Shown here piece by piece: positions 33,550-33,620 of a stretch of 33,620 nt of DNA (within the stretch, counting starts at the first letter, position 1; each line of letters starts with the position of its first letter). Origin of the DNA: Nocardioides sp. (GTDB lineage Bacteria; Actinomycetota; Actinomycetes; Propionibacteriales; Nocardioidaceae); the NCBI RefSeq assembly GCF_030149505.1, contig NZ_JASBRN010000036.1:1-33620 (forward strand), written 5' to 3'. A program made the translations under genes and the position numbers. A model generated the notes under the pieces. The model was not told the origin of the DNA. It worked only from the letters and a program-made list of their open reading frames with translations, and ran no database searches.

Positions 33550-33620
33550 CCGGTAGTTGTCGTAGTTGCGGAAGCCGCGGGCGACGCGGCGGTGGAGTTC
33601 GATGAGTCCGTTGATGGCTT
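33486..33620 (-). mobile_element. ISL3-family insertion sequence, one end (continues beyond the window)
   Basis: The element end begins GGCTCTTCG, as in ISL3-family terminal inverted repeats. It is inserted in the MFS gene after the GRKRA codons. Expect an 8-bp target duplication and the rest of the MFS gene beyond the far end, outside this window. Confidence 0.75.
33499..33620 (-). CDS. ISL3-family transposase, C-terminus (partial)
   Basis: Minus-strand frame entering from the right edge and ending with a TGA at 33499-33501. It reads AINGLIELHRRVARGFRNYD, then NYRLRMLLIGGGLDT, the conserved C-terminus of ISL3-type DDE transposases. The intact part fits a complete element whose main body lies outside the window. 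Confidence 0.88.
   Translation of the reverse strand, partial: AINGLIELHRRVARGFRNYDNYRLRMLLIGGGLDTLIPT

Overview
The window is high-GC DNA (GC- or CC-ending codons, many GTG and TTG starts, start/stop overlaps of the ATGA or GTGA type) and looks like an actinobacterial chromosome island or large plasmid segment. Gene content (CtaG-CopD fusion, actinobacterial ResB/CcsA, CmtR-type ArsR repressor, VKOR, MmpL) fits a Nocardioides-like or related actinomycete. The genus is an inference and is not secure.

Layout. 1-1743: the start of an unknown minus-strand gene, a decayed IS256-type transposase and a stretch without a gene. 1744-3270: an orphan fliL-like gene and a CDF metal-efflux gene (minus). 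3310-5936: a plus-strand operon for extracytoplasmic thiol redox (DsbA-like, VKOR, CcdA, TlpA). 6064-12684: a tightly overlapping minus-strand operon resB-ccsA-31-aa ORF-copC-copD/ctaG-blaI-M56 peptidase. 12725-15662: apolipoprotein N-acyltransferase (lnt) followed by a frameshifted membrane-protein gene. 15921-17321 and 17318-18319: cydAB. 18320-20230: an unassigned stretch, a DUF2752 gene, a methyltransferase pseudogene and a SHOCT gene. 20516-24531: a second minus-strand cytochrome c maturation set (tlpA-resB-ccsA, then ccdA). 24659-26911: a third tlpA plus a second lnt. 27097-33549: a metal-resistance block (cadD, lspA, P1B ATPase, cmtR) diverging from an mmpL gene, then an MFS exporter gene cut off by an ISL3-type element that runs out of the window.

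How it fits together. Much of the island builds and repairs proteins outside the cytoplasmic membrane. CcdA, TlpA, DsbA and VKOR handle cysteine redox; ResB and CcsA attach heme to c-type cytochromes; CopC, CopD and CtaG handle copper and oxidase assembly; CydAB is an alternative oxidase; Lnt and LspA mature lipoproteins, and two of the three TlpA proteins have lipoboxes. The strongest hidden signal is a 19-bp palindrome, CTACTA-N7-TAGTAG, at six separate promoters: fliL, cdf/dsbA, resB/lnt1, the DUF2752 region, methyltransferase/SHOCT, and tlpA2/tlpA3. It resembles operators of the BlaI/MecI/CopY family, and a BlaI-like repressor with an M56 metalloprotease partner lies at the end of one of the box-controlled operons. 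I infer one regulon covering most of the island.

Several genes carry frameshifts (the IS256 transposase, the membrane protein after lnt1, the methyltransferase, the N-terminus of lnt2). Two of them come from exact short tandem duplications. The single-base lesions could be sequencing errors.
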